DNA of 64,000 nucleotides, from assembly GCF_039535785.1 (NCBI RefSeq), contig NZ_BAAAXV010000002.1, forward strand, positions 62,001-126,000, read 5' to 3'. The notes beneath the pieces are model-generated. The model worked only from the letters and a program-made list of their open reading frames with translations, had not been told where the DNA came from and ran no database searches. Shown one piece after another: positions 52,511-61,453 of this stretch (the stretch's first letter is position 1; the number at the start of each line of letters is the position of its first letter). A program made the position numbers and the translations under genes. Source of the stretch: Nonomuraea helvata. Its GTDB lineage: Bacteria; Actinomycetota; Actinomycetes; Streptosporangiales; Streptosporangiaceae.

Positions 52511-53389
52511 GTGGACAATCGTGACGAAGCCCGCGAGTTCCTCATCTCGCGGCGCGCCAGGATCACGCCGAAGCAGGCCGGGCTGCCGCCCGGCACCCGG
52601 CGCCGCGTGCCCGGGCTGCGCAGGAGCGAGGTCGCGGCCCTGGCCGACGTCAGCGTCGAGTACTACGCCAAGCTCGAACGCGGCCACCTCGCCGGTGTCT
52701 CGCCGAGCGTGCTCGAAGCGGTCGCACGCGCGCTCCGACTCGACGACGCCGAACGGGCCCACCTGCTTCACCTGGCCCAGGCCGCGGAAGGCTCCGACGC
52801 GCTCGCGCGGCCCCGAACACGCTCCAGCAGGCATTGGATGCCGCACAAGAGCCTGCAGTGGACGCTGGACGCCATCACCGCCGGCCCCGCGTGGGTCGCC
52901 AACGGCCGCCTCGACGTGCTCGCCGTCAACCGGCTCGCCCGCGCCTTCTTCAGTGACGTCTACAACAGCACCATGCCGCCGAACATGGCCCGCTTCCAGT
53001 TCCTCGACCCCGCCGCCCGCCGCTTCTACCCCGACTGGGACCACATCGCCGACATGACCGTGGACCTGCTGCGCACCGAGGCCGGCCGCAACCCCCACGA
53101 CAAGGACCTCCACGACCTGGTGGGAGAGCTGTCCACCCGCAGCGACGCCTTCCGCACCCGCTGGGGCGCCCACAATGTCCTTCGCCACGGCACCGGCGTC
53201 AAACGCTTCCGCCACCCGGTCGTCGGCGACCTCACCCTTGCCTGGGAGGCCCTCGCCATGACCTCCGAACCCGGCCTCACCCTCACCGTCTACACCGCCG
53301 AACCCGGCTCACCCTCCGAAGAGGGCCTGCGCCTGCTCGGCTCCTGGGCCGCCTCCCAGGACGACGCCTCGCCCATCCACCGCCTCTGA
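52511..53389 (+). CDS. XRE-family regulator with MmyB-like domain
   Basis: 292 residues from a GTG. The DNA-binding start EAREFLISRRARITPKQAGL and RVPGLRRSEVAALADVSVEYYAKLE is the standard actinobacterial form. The MmyB-like domain begins near residue 110 (LQWTLDAITAGPAWVANGRLD, LAVNRLARAFFSD). Genes of this type typically sit beside the oxidoreductase they control; here an alcohol dehydrogenase lies on one side and an SDR on the other. Confidence 0.92.
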   Translation: MDNRDEAREFLISRRARITPKQAGLPPGTRRRVPGLRRSEVAALADVSVEYYAKLERGHLAGVSPSVLEAVARALRLDDAERAHLLHLAQAAEGSDALARPRTRSSRHWMPHKSLQWTLDAITAGPAWVANGRLDVLAVNRLARAFFSDVYNSTMPPNMARFQFLDPAARRFYPDWDHIADMTVDLLRTEAGRNPHDKDLHDLVGELSTRSDAFRTRWGAHNVLRHGTGVKRFRHPVVGDLTLAWEALAMTSEPGLTLTVYTAEPGSPSEEGLRLLGSWAASQDDASPIHRL

Positions 53390-53439
53390 CGCCGCAAGCG
53401 GCGGGCACCCATCACCGCACAGACGGGGAGATGACTGAT

Positions 53440-54153
53440 ATGGCACTGATTCTGGTGACCGGGGCATCGAGCGGGCTCGGGCACGACACGGCGAACGCGC
53501 TGGCCGACGAGGGGCATGACGTGGTCTTCCACGTCCGCAATCGGGCCCGTCTGACCGACGCGGGTGACACCTCCCGGTGGAAAGACGTCGTCGTCGGAGA
53601 TCTCGGCAAGCTTGACGAGATCCGCGGCGTGGCCCGGCAAGTGTCCAGGTTCGGCCGCTTCGACGCCGTCATCCACAACGCCGGCGTCCTGCACTCTCCC
53701 GACGTGACCACCGTCAACATCGTCGCGCCGTACATGCTGACGGCCCTGATGGACAAACCGGCCAGGCTCGTCTACCTCAGCAGCTCCATGCACCGATCCG
53801 GCTCCACCGACCTGCGACGGCTGACCGACGGCACCGCTTCCTACAGCGACAGCAAACTGTGGGTCACCACCCTCGCGCTCGCCCTCGCGTCACGGTGGGC
53901 AGACACCTCCAGCCATGCGGTCGACCCCGGGTGGGTCCCCACCCGCATGGGCGGTCCCGGCGCACCGGACGACCTGATCGCCGGGCACCGGACCCAGGTG
54001 TGGCTCGCCACCCACCATGACGTGACCCCGAGCACCGGCGGGTACTGGTACCACCGGCAGACGCAGCCGCCACACCCCGCCTCGCAGGACGAAGAGTTCC
54101 AGGCTCGCCTCCTTGAGGTCCTGGAAAGTCACACTGGCGTCCCGCTCGACTGA
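53440..54153 (+). CDS. Short-chain dehydrogenase/reductase
   Basis: 237 residues from ATG 53440, which has GGGGAG at correct spacing (the ATG at 53431 touches it). TGASSGLGHDTANAL is the cofactor motif, IHNAGVLH the NAG motif, YSDSK the active-site Y-x-x-x-K, and VDPGWVPTRMGGPGAP the usual following loop. Co-directional with the XRE gene (50 bp). Confidence 0.92.
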   Translation: MALILVTGASSGLGHDTANALADEGHDVVFHVRNRARLTDAGDTSRWKDVVVGDLGKLDEIRGVARQVSRFGRFDAVIHNAGVLHSPDVTTVNIVAPYMLTALMDKPARLVYLSSSMHRSGSTDLRRLTDGTASYSDSKLWVTTLALALASRWADTSSHAVDPGWVPTRMGGPGAPDDLIAGHRTQVWLATHHDVTPSTGGYWYHRQTQPPHPASQDEEFQARLLEVLESHTGVPLD

Positions 54154-54193
54154 CCGCGCCCTCCGCCGCTCCGGGGCGAAGAGCGCGGGTCAG
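54150..54193. terminator. Hairpin containing both stop codons of convergent genes
   Basis: CTGACC (54150-54155) pairs with GGTCAG (54188-54193), extended by GC-rich imperfect pairing. The stop codons of the SDR and MFS genes lie in opposite arms. Confidence 0.5.
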
Positions 54194-55371
54194 CTCGATC
54201 GGCGGGCGACGGCGGGCATCAGGACGAAGGCGAACAGCGCGCACAGGATGCCCGTTGCGGCGCAGGCCCACCACAGCGCTTGGGCCTGGAACAGGACGGC
54301 GCCGACAGCGGGCCCGGCGAAGCGGGCGATGGCGGTGGTCCAGCCGTACAGTGCCTGGTACGTGCCGTGCGAGCCGTCGGGGGTGAGGTCGGCGATCAGC
54401 GCCGCCTCGAAGCCCGCCATGCCGATCTCACCGATCGACCACAGCACCACCGTGGCCACGTAGTGCCAGGGCCGGTCGGCCACGCCGGTCAGCGCCAGGC
54501 CGGCGCCCACCACCGCCATGGAGACGCCGAGGACCGGCAGACGGGGCAGCCGGGACAGCCAGGCGACGAACAGCGGCTGGAAGATCACCACGATGGCGCC
54601 GTTGACGGTGATGAGCAGTCCGTACAGGGAGGCGGGGAGCCCGTCGGCGGCCAGGGCCAGGGGCAGCGCGTAGGAGGCCTGGGCGTACAGGACGAGGCCG
54701 ATCAGCAGGAAGATCAGCGCGGCGATCAGCACCCGGTCGCGGGCCGCGATCGCGTAACCGTTGCGCGCGGACTTGGGCGCGGCTCTGTCGTGGCCTGCGG
54801 GGATGCCGACGTACACGATCACGGCGAACGCGACGCTCGTGGTGACGTCCAGGACCACCAGGAGCCAGAACCCGTGGGCGAGCAGCAGCCCGGCGATGGC
54901 GCCGGCGGCGGCGGCGCCGACGTTGACCGCCCAGTGCATGAGCCCGAACGCCTTGGGCCGCAGGTGCGGCGGGGTGGTCTCGGCGACCAACGCTGAGGCG
55001 GCGGGCCGGTAGACGTCGCCGGCCAGTCCCATGGCCACGGCGGCGGCCATCAGCCAGGCCAGGCTGCCGGCCGCGCCGATGAGGATCAGGCAGGTCGCGG
55101 TGGCCAGCAGGCCGCCGATCAGGGTGAGGCGGCGGCCGAACCGGTCGGCCAGGTACCCGCCGAGGGGCTGCCCGCCCAGACCACCCAGCCCGTACGCCGA
55201 GACGACGGCGGCGATCTGGCCGGCCTCGTACCCCCGGCCGGTCAGGTAGAACACCAGGAACGGCAGCACGACCCCGCCGAACCGATTGACCAGCTGGCCG
55301 GAGAACAGCAGCCAGAACACCTTGGGCAGCCCCTGGAAGACGGTGGGGCGAGCGGGAGCCGTGATCGTCAT
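54190..55371 (-). CDS. MFS transporter (probable drug exporter)
   Basis: 393 residues, 12 predicted transmembrane segments. The MFS loop 2-3 motif is GGYLADRFGRRLTLIGG. PKVFWLLFSGQLVNRFGGVV at the start and GDVYRPAASALVAE after helix 4 fit the DHA-type exporters of actinobacteria. Start ATG 55371. An 18-bp palindrome (55411-55428) identical in its arms to one before the adjacent regulator lies 40 bp upstream, so the exporter is very probably repressed by that regulator. Confidence 0.92.
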   Translation of the reverse strand: MTITAPARPTVFQGLPKVFWLLFSGQLVNRFGGVVLPFLVFYLTGRGYEAGQIAAVVSAYGLGGLGGQPLGGYLADRFGRRLTLIGGLLATATCLILIGAAGSLAWLMAAAVAMGLAGDVYRPAASALVAETTPPHLRPKAFGLMHWAVNVGAAAAGAIAGLLLAHGFWLLVVLDVTTSVAFAVIVYVGIPAGHDRAAPKSARNGYAIAARDRVLIAALIFLLIGLVLYAQASYALPLALAADGLPASLYGLLITVNGAIVVIFQPLFVAWLSRLPRLPVLGVSMAVVGAGLALTGVADRPWHYVATVVLWSIGEIGMAGFEAALIADLTPDGSHGTYQALYGWTTAIARFAGPAVGAVLFQAQALWWACAATGILCALFAFVLMPAVARRSS

Positions 55372-55410
55372 GACTGCATGGTGCGGGCGGGCCATGGCGC
55401 GGGGCGACAC

Positions 55411-55428
55411 ATTCGGTGTGCGCCGAAT
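55411..55428. promoter_or_regulatory. Operator copy 1 upstream of the MFS gene
   Basis: ATTCGG-TGTGCG-CCGAAT, 18 bp. Same arms and spacing as the copy at 56414-56431. It touches the stop codon of the ArsR/DUF5937 gene. Confidence 0.8.
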
Positions 55429-56396
55429 CAGCCGTCCAGCAGGGCCTGGGCGCGCGGCGTCCGGACGTACAGCATGGACCGGCCGACGCGGTGCTTGGTG
55501 ACCAGGCCCGCCGCCAGCAGCAGGGTGAGCTGCTCGGAGACGTTGGCGGGAGACAAGCCGGTGCGGCGGGACAGGTCCGTGGTGGAGGCCGGCGTGTCCA
55601 GCTCCGCCAGCAGCAGGGCGCGGGAGCGGCCGATGACGGCGGCCAGCGCGTCGGGGGCGGGGGCCGTGCCGCGTTCCCACAGGGTGGCGATGGCGCGCAC
55701 CGGATAGGTGATGATCGGCTGGCCGGGCGAGTCGGTGCGGTAGAACAGGCCGGGCCAGACGAAGATGGACGCGGCCAGCAGCAGCCCCTCGCCGGCCAGC
55801 ACCCGGGACATCTCCTCGGGGCGCTGTTCCAGGTGCAGGTTGCGGCCTTCCCAGCGGATGGCCGGGTGCATGTCCGCGAACACCCCGGCGGGGCCGTGTT
55901 CGGCGTACTGCCTGGTGCGATGGAGCAGGTCGCCTTCCAGGAGGGTGCGCATGCGCGGCCAGTGCGGGGCGATGGCGAGCTGCCAGTAGGTCTCGATGGC
56001 GTGCACCAGCCGTTCGAGACCCGCGGCCGGATCCTGGTGCAGCTGCGCGGCGCAGCCGGTCAGCGGGCCGAGCTCGCTCGCCATGCGGTCGAGGTCGGCG
56101 CGGATGACTTCGTGGGGGGCGGCGCGTAACACCGCCAGTTCGCCCGTCAGGTCCGGGGTCGGGCCGGTGGGGACGGGACAGAGGAAGTCAGGGATGTAGC
56201 CCCGTCCGGTGACGAGATCGAGCAGCGGCGCGAGCTCGCTGCCGAGCTGTGGGCGTACCTGCTTGAACCAGGGCAGATGCAGGGCGCGCGTGCCGGGCGT
56301 GCGCAGCGCGTGGATGCTGGTGGCGACCTCCCGCAGCGGGGAGAAGGCGAACCTGAGGAAGGACAGGTCGTAGGCGGAGAACGCCAGTGTGAGCAT
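55428..56396 (-). CDS. DUF5937-type ArsR-family repressor
   Basis: 322 residues with AAGGAG before the ATG. A long N-terminal DUF5937 domain (TLAFSAYDLSFLRFAFSPLRE, RALHLPWFKQV, GYIPDFLCPVPTGP) is followed by a C-terminal winged helix: RSRALLLAELDTPASTTDLSRR, TGLSPANVSEQLTLLLAAGLV. This inverted order is typical of DUF5937/ArsR proteins. Matching palindromes before this gene and before the MFS gene downstream indicate it represses both, the N-terminal domain being the likely drug or lipid sensor. Confidence 0.92.
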   Translation of the reverse strand: MLTLAFSAYDLSFLRFAFSPLREVATSIHALRTPGTRALHLPWFKQVRPQLGSELAPLLDLVTGRGYIPDFLCPVPTGPTPDLTGELAVLRAAPHEVIRADLDRMASELGPLTGCAAQLHQDPAAGLERLVHAIETYWQLAIAPHWPRMRTLLEGDLLHRTRQYAEHGPAGVFADMHPAIRWEGRNLHLEQRPEEMSRVLAGEGLLLAASIFVWPGLFYRTDSPGQPIITYPVRAIATLWERGTAPAPDALAAVIGRSRALLLAELDTPASTTDLSRRTGLSPANVSEQLTLLLAAGLVTKHRVGRSMLYVRTPRAQALLDG

Positions 56397-56413
56397 GCCC
56401 GGGGACTCCTTGG

Positions 56414-56431
56414 ATTCGGCTGCGGCCGAAT
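56414..56431. promoter_or_regulatory. Operator copy 2 upstream of the ArsR/DUF5937 gene
   Basis: ATTCGG-CTGCGG-CCGAAT, 18 bp (arms extend to ATTCGGC/GCCGAAT). It lies 18 bp before the start codon, suited to autorepression. Confidence 0.8.
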
Positions 56432-56493
56432 GTATCGCAGAGGCCCCGGGCCGGACCACACACGACGTCCTGCTGGGGGGGCGGGACGTACGA

Positions 56494-57429
56494 CTACTGG
56501 GCCGGCTCGGACTCCAGCAGGTCCGCGACGGTCGCCGGGCGGTCCAGGAAACCCAGGTGTGATGACGGGAGCGAGGCGGTGCGGAATCGGTTGCGCGGGG
56601 TCAGCGCGTCCGCCTCCCGGATCATCCGGTCCTGCAGCGGCAGCGGGACGGCGCAGTCCGCGGTGAGACGGACGAAGGTGCGCGGGACGCCGCCCCATCG
56701 CGCCGGGTCCGGGCGGGCGTCGGTGAAGGACAGGATTGCGGCCTCGTCGGGCTCGCATTCGGCGAGGATCGCGCGCAGGCGTTCGTCGGTGCCGTCGGCG
56801 AGGAACGCGGCCTTGGCCGTGGCCAGGAACGCCGGGTCGGCCGAACGCCAGTTGGTGCGCAGGGCGCCGGTCTGAGCCGGGTCGCCCACCTTGGGCAGGG
56901 TCAGGACGAGGCTCGGAGCACCCTCCGGGGTCCTGTACATGTCGTAGACCGTCGGCTGTGCCGTACAGCAGAAGGCCGAGATGTAGACCAGGCGGGCAAG
57001 CAGGTGCGGCACCGCATCGGCCACTTTGGTGACGGTGATCCCGCCGAGGCTCTGCCCGACCAGGACCACCGGCCCGTGCGGGGCCAGGCGCCGTACGGCG
57101 GCGGTGACGTGCTTGACGTTGGCCGCGAGCGTCACCTGCGCCAGCGGTGAAGGGGCCGCGGCGAACGCGGCGAGGTCCTGCGGCGCCTGGTACGACGCCG
57201 GGAAGAAGGCATCGGGGCCGTGCCCGGGCAGGTTCACGGCACAGACGCGGTGACCGCGCTGGGCGAGTTCCGCCGCGACGGCGCTCCACACGCCGGCGTT
57301 GCCGTTGCTGCCGTGTACGAGCACGAACGTCCTGGTCCTGGCGCCCCGGGCAAGGGGGCCGCCGAGCAGCCCCAGCCCGCCCACGCTCGCCGCTCCGCGC
57401 AGCAGGGCGCGGCGGCCGACGGCGCTCAT
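56494..57429 (-). CDS. Tat-type exported alpha/beta hydrolase
   Basis: 311 residues. Signal: GRRALLRGAASVGGLGLLGG with twin Arg. Core: TFVLVHGSNGNAGVWSAVAA, VNLPGHGPDAFFP, nucleophile VLVGQSLGGITV (G-Q-S-L-G), late His in LPSSHLGFLDRP. The form is that of EstC/MES-like esterases. The ATGA junction at 57426-57429 couples it to the upstream small membrane protein gene. Confidence 0.9.
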   Translation of the reverse strand: MSAVGRRALLRGAASVGGLGLLGGPLARGARTRTFVLVHGSNGNAGVWSAVAAELAQRGHRVCAVNLPGHGPDAFFPASYQAPQDLAAFAAAPSPLAQVTLAANVKHVTAAVRRLAPHGPVVLVGQSLGGITVTKVADAVPHLLARLVYISAFCCTAQPTVYDMYRTPEGAPSLVLTLPKVGDPAQTGALRTNWRSADPAFLATAKAAFLADGTDERLRAILAECEPDEAAILSFTDARPDPARWGGVPRTFVRLTADCAVPLPLQDRMIREADALTPRNRFRTASLPSSHLGFLDRPATVADLLESEPAQ

Positions 57430-57809
57430 CGCGCGCCCTCGACCGCGCGGCGGACCTGCCGGCTCAGCAGGGTCACGGCCAGAGCGACGAGGACCAGGCC
57501 CTGTACGGCCTGCTCGATGCGGACCCACAGGGGGAAGGGGCTGTCAGGCAGCAGCGCCAGGGCCGCGATGCCGAGGGATCCGACGATCGAGATCCACAGC
57601 AGGCGGCGGTACGCGCCACGGCTGCCCCGGCCGAGCTGGGCCGCCCAGCGGAGGCTGAACAGCGCCAGGATCAGGACACCGGTGGCCCGGATCCACACGA
57701 CCGCGTTCACCGCGGCCGGGTCGGTGATACTGAGCACCGCGGTCGCGGCGATCAGCCCCGCGCTGAGGACCGTGAAAAGCTGCAGGAGTCGCAGCGGCGT
57801 TGTCGTCAT
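57426..57809 (-). CDS. Small four-helix membrane protein
   Basis: 127 residues with four predicted transmembrane segments (LLQLFTVLSAGLIAATAVL, AVVWIRATGVLILALFSL, WISIVGSLGIAALALLP, IEQAVQGLVLVALAVTLL). No family recognised. It is translated with the Tat-type hydrolase and is divergent from the histidine kinase at 57909, with about 100 bp between. Confidence 0.8.
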   Translation of the reverse strand: MTTTPLRLLQLFTVLSAGLIAATAVLSITDPAAVNAVVWIRATGVLILALFSLRWAAQLGRGSRGAYRRLLWISIVGSLGIAALALLPDSPFPLWVRIEQAVQGLVLVALAVTLLSRQVRRAVEGAR

Positions 57810-57908
57810 GACATCGACGGTAGGGACGAGGGCGGAAGTCGGGCATCGGGCTGGACCCATGACCGGGTGGGGCCGGCCCCACCCTTGATGCGATGAAAGG
57901 GGGACGGG

Positions 57909-59048
57909 GTGCGGCGTGGCGGTGTGTGCCTTGCCCTGCTGGCACTCAAGGTGCCCGCGGTGGCGTTGCTGGCGGTGCCGCCGCTGGCGTTGACGCACCT
58001 GTACGGCGCGCTTTCGTTTCCCGCACTGGTCCTGCTGGTCCTCGGCGGCCGCCGCCTGGCCACCGTCAGCCGGGCGCTGCACCGGCGCTGGACGGACACG
58101 ACGATCCCGTCGCCGTACCCGCCCCGGCCGCGGATCGAGCGCGCCGAGCAGGGCTGGTACTGGACCGGGTACGACTACCACCGGGGCCGGCCGCTCGCCA
58201 CCGTGTCGCTCTGGTTCAACTGGGTCGCGCGCGACCCGGCAACCTGGCGAGATCTGCTGTGGCTGGCGCTCGACCCGGTCGCCGGCACGATCCTGCTGCT
58301 GCCGGGCGTGCTCGGCTTCGCCGCGCCGCTGCGCCTGCACGCGCGGTGGACCCACGCGCTGCTCGCCCCGACCGGCCACGCGCGGCTCACCGACCGGGTG
58401 CGGCAGCTGACCGACACCCGCGCCGAGGCCCTCGACGCGCAGGCGGCCGAACTCGAACGCATCGAGCGTGACCTGCACGACGGCGCCCAGGCCCGCCTCG
58501 TGGCCATCCAGCTGACCCTGAGCATGGCCCAGCGGACGCTGCGCGAGGACCCCGACAGCGCCGACGAGCTGCTGTGCGAGGCGCGGGCCACGGCGGCGGC
58601 CGCCGTGGCGCAGCTACGTGACCTCGTGCACGGCATCCGCCCGCCGGTGCTGTCCGAGCGCGGCCTCAGCGACGCGCTGCGCCTGCTCGCCCTCGAGCAC
58701 CCGCTCGCCGTGAGCGTGACCGCCGACCTGCCCGGACGGCTGGTCCCGCCGCTGGAGTCCGCGGTGTACTTCGCCGCCGCCGAGCTCCTGGCCAACGTGG
58801 CCAAGCACGCCCAGGCGGGCAGCGCCGCGGTCCACGTCGTCCGCCGTGGAGGTCTGCTCCGGCTCGCCGTCACCGACGACGGCGTCGGCGGCGCCGATCC
58901 GGCTGCCGGGACCGGCCTGGTGGGCGTGGAGCGCAGGCTGCGGCCGTTCGACGGTACGCTCATCGTCGACAGCCCGCCCGGAGGCCCGACCACCGTGACC
59001 TTGGAGGTGCCGTGCGCGTTGTCCTCGCCGAGGACCTCTACCTGCTGA
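57909..59048 (+). CDS. Sensor histidine kinase (HisKA_3, DUF4118-like/sensor-domain type)
   Basis: 379 residues from a GTG with AAAGGGGGAC before it. Two to four N-terminal transmembrane segments with an intervening sensor region (RAEQGWYWTGYDYHRGRPL). HisKA_3 box with His190 in ERIERDLHDGAQARLVAIQL; ATPase domain ELLANVAKHAQAG, VTDDGVGGADP, GTGLVGVERRL. The sensor region resembles the putative sensor domain common in actinobacterial kinases. Overlaps the response regulator by 37 bp. Confidence 0.92.
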   Translation: MRRGGVCLALLALKVPAVALLAVPPLALTHLYGALSFPALVLLVLGGRRLATVSRALHRRWTDTTIPSPYPPRPRIERAEQGWYWTGYDYHRGRPLATVSLWFNWVARDPATWRDLLWLALDPVAGTILLLPGVLGFAAPLRLHARWTHALLAPTGHARLTDRVRQLTDTRAEALDAQAAELERIERDLHDGAQARLVAIQLTLSMAQRTLREDPDSADELLCEARATAAAAVAQLRDLVHGIRPPVLSERGLSDALRLLALEHPLAVSVTADLPGRLVPPLESAVYFAAAELLANVAKHAQAGSAAVHVVRRGGLLRLAVTDDGVGGADPAAGTGLVGVERRLRPFDGTLIVDSPPGGPTTVTLEVPCALSSPRTSTC

Positions 59049-59656
59049 GGAACGGCATCGAGCGGATGCTGCACGCGTACGGCATGCAGGTCGTCGCCGC
59101 CGTCGACAACGGCCCCGACCTGCTCGACGCGCTGCTGACGCACCGGCCCGACGTGGCGGTCATCGATGTGCGCCTGCCCCCGACGCACACCGACGAGGGC
59201 CTGCGCGCCGCGATCACCGCCCGCCGCGAGGTGCCCGGGCTGCCGGTGCTCATCCTCTCGCAGTACGTCCAGCAGCTCTACGCCCGTGAGCTGCTCGCCG
59301 ACGGCGGCGGGAGCGTCGGATACCTGCTCAAGGACCGCGTCTCCGACACCGACGAGTTCGTCGACGCCCTGCGCCGCGTGGCCGCCGGCGGCACCGCCGT
59401 CGACCCGGACGTGATCGCCCGGCTGCTCGCCCCCGACCGGGCCCCCTCAGGACTGACGCGACGCGAGCTGGACGTGCTGTCGCTGATGGCGCAGGGACTG
59501 TCGAACGCGGTCATCGGCAAGCGGCTCTTCCTCAGCGAGGGCTCGGTCAGCAAGTACACGACGCAGATCTTCGCGAAGCTCGGCCTCGAGCCGTCCCCGG
59601 ACACCCACCGCCGGGTCCTGGCCGTCCTGGCCTACCTCGACACCAAGCCCACCTGA
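59012..59656 (+). CDS. LuxR-type response regulator
   Basis: 214 residues from a GTG inside the kinase gene. Receiver: VVLAEDLYLLRNGIERML, phospho-acceptor Asp in VAVIDVRLPPTHTDEG, Lys in YLLKDRVSD. LuxR domain: LTRRELDVLSLMAQGLSNAV, EGSVSKYTTQIFAKLGL. The PPTHTDEGL loop after the Asp is the usual variant for partners of this kinase class. The operon ends here. Confidence 0.93.
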   Translation: MRVVLAEDLYLLRNGIERMLHAYGMQVVAAVDNGPDLLDALLTHRPDVAVIDVRLPPTHTDEGLRAAITARREVPGLPVLILSQYVQQLYARELLADGGGSVGYLLKDRVSDTDEFVDALRRVAAGGTAVDPDVIARLLAPDRAPSGLTRRELDVLSLMAQGLSNAVIGKRLFLSEGSVSKYTTQIFAKLGLEPSPDTHRRVLAVLAYLDTKPT

Positions 59657-59684
59657 CGCCACTCCCACGGCTTGTTCGACGAGC

Positions 59685-60506
59685 TCAGCCGGTGAAGTCG
59701 GCGGCGTGGTCCCGCACCCACCGGCCGTAGGCGCGGGCGGGCTCACCGGTCACCTTCTCGATCGTGTCGGTGGTCGGCGCCGGACGTCCGACCGCGTCAC
59801 GCGAGTGGCGGATCACGGAGTCGGCGACCTCCGGCGACGTCCAGCGGCTCAGCTCCGCGCGGTGTTCGGCCAGGTCCTGCACGACGAAGCCGACCGGGCG
59901 GCCGATCGCCTCCCCGATCAGCTCCGCCTGCCGTCTGCGCGTGACCGACTCCGGCCCGGTCAGCTCGTACACCGCTCCCTTGTGCCCGGGCTCGATCAAG
60001 GCCCGCGCCGCGACCGCCGCGATGTCGGCCTCGTGCACCGGAGCGGAGTGCGCGTCGGGGAACGGGTCGCGTACCACCCCTTCGGCGCGTACCGTCGCCG
60101 CCCATGGCAACGTGTTCGTGGCGAATCCCCCGGGCCGCACGAACGTCCAGGCCACGCCCGAGCCGGCCACCGCACTCTCGGCGTCGCGGTGAAGGCGGGC
60201 GATGGCGTCCTCCGCGTCGGCGCTGGCGAGCAGGGCCGACAGGAGCACGATGTGCTCCACCCCGGCGGCCACGGCCCGCTCGACGAAGCCGTCCACGCCG
60301 CGCGGCTCGGCGTACATGAAGAGCTTGGTGACGCCGGCCAGGGCCGGAGCGGCCGAGTCCGGGTCGGCGAGATCGCAGAGCACCGCGGGGAGGGCGGAGG
60401 CGGCGGGGTTCCGGCTGGCGGCGCGCACCTCCTGCCCCGCGGCGAGAAGCTGGTGTACGAGGCTGCGCGCGACGTGACCGCGCGCTCCAGTGATCAGGAT
60501 CGTCAT
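59685..60506 (-). CDS. NmrA-like NAD(P)-binding protein
   Basis: 273 residues. Starts MTILITGARGHVARSLVHQL (G-x-x-G-x-x-x type Rossmann motif), then AASRNPAA, FMYAEPRGVDGFVERAVAAG, VAWTFVRPGGFATNTLPWA and YELTGPESVTRRRQAELIG, the usual NmrA/atypical-SDR series. It lacks the Y-x-x-x-K pair. Cytoplasmic redox enzyme or sensor. It is divergent from an XRE/MmyB regulator 105 bp away, the likely controller. Confidence 0.9.
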   Translation of the reverse strand: MTILITGARGHVARSLVHQLLAAGQEVRAASRNPAASALPAVLCDLADPDSAAPALAGVTKLFMYAEPRGVDGFVERAVAAGVEHIVLLSALLASADAEDAIARLHRDAESAVAGSGVAWTFVRPGGFATNTLPWAATVRAEGVVRDPFPDAHSAPVHEADIAAVAARALIEPGHKGAVYELTGPESVTRRRQAELIGEAIGRPVGFVVQDLAEHRAELSRWTSPEVADSVIRHSRDAVGRPAPTTDTIEKVTGEPARAYGRWVRDHAADFTG

Positions 60507-60610
60507 GCGACCAGACTGGCCGGGCCGCAACGGCGACGGGTAGGCACGGGCGGGCCTGGGACTCGCGGTACCAGTCCGCTGGGCGAAGATGGAGCCATGG
60601 AGTGGAGGCC

Positions 60611-61453
60611 ATGAGCAAGCGCACCGAACTAGCAGATTTCCTGCGCAGCCGGCGGGCGCGGCTCCAACCGGAACAGGTGGGGCTGGCGCCCGGCCACCGC
60701 CGCCAGACGGCCGGGCTGCGGCGCGAGGAGGTCGCGCTGCTGGCCGGCATCTCGGTCGACTACTACATCCGGCTGGAGCAGGGACGCGGGCCGCAGCCGT
60801 CCGAGCAGGTCCTGTCCGCGCTCGGGCGCACCCTGCGGCTGACCGGCGACGAGCACGACTACCTGCTGCGCATCGGCGGCCGGCCTCCCGCGCCGCGCCT
60901 CGGAGTCCCGGCCGGGCCTCCCCCGAACGTCCTGCGCCTCCTGGAACGGCTCGGCGCCGTCCCAGCCATGGTGATCAACGTCTGCTGGGACGTGCTGGCC
61001 TGGAACCGCATGCTGGCTGCCCTCATCGGCGACCCCTCCGACGTGCCCGCCCGCGAGCGCAACACGCTCCGCTGGCTGTTCGGCTCGCCGACGCTGCCGC
61101 CCGACCATGCCGAGTTCGCCCGCCAGGCCGTCGCCGACCTGCGGGCCAGCGCCCGCCACCCGGACGATCCGGACGTACGGCGCCTGGTGAGCGAGCTGTC
61201 GGCGGCCAACCCGCTGTTCGCCGAGTTGTGGGCCGAGCTTGAGATCGAGGTGCCGCGAACGGTGACGAAGCGGGCGGTTCACCCCGTGGTGGGAGAGATC
61301 GAGCTCGACTGCGAGATCCTGCCCCTGCCGGGCGGCGAGCACCGCCTCGTCCTCTACACCGCCGCCCCGGACACCCCCTCCCACCACGCCCTCCAGGCGC
61401 TCTCCTCGATGGCCGCACCCTGCCGGGGACAAGGTGATCCGCTTACAACATGA
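60611..61453 (+). CDS. XRE-family regulator with MmyB-like domain
   Basis: 280 residues from ATG 60611, which has GGAGG just before it. DNA-binding start TELADFLRSRRARLQPEQVG and RRQTAGLRREEVALLAGISVDYYIRLEQG. MmyB-like domain from about residue 110 (VPAMVINVCWDVLAWNRMLA, AVHPVVGEIELDCEIL). One of three proteins of this type in the window, each divergent from a different small-molecule enzyme. Its end overlaps the convergent hypothetical gene by 11 bp. Confidence 0.93.
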   Translation: MSKRTELADFLRSRRARLQPEQVGLAPGHRRQTAGLRREEVALLAGISVDYYIRLEQGRGPQPSEQVLSALGRTLRLTGDEHDYLLRIGGRPPAPRLGVPAGPPPNVLRLLERLGAVPAMVINVCWDVLAWNRMLAALIGDPSDVPARERNTLRWLFGSPTLPPDHAEFARQAVADLRASARHPDDPDVRRLVSELSAANPLFAELWAELEIEVPRTVTKRAVHPVVGEIELDCEILPLPGGEHRLVLYTAAPDTPSHHALQALSSMAAPCRGQGDPLTT

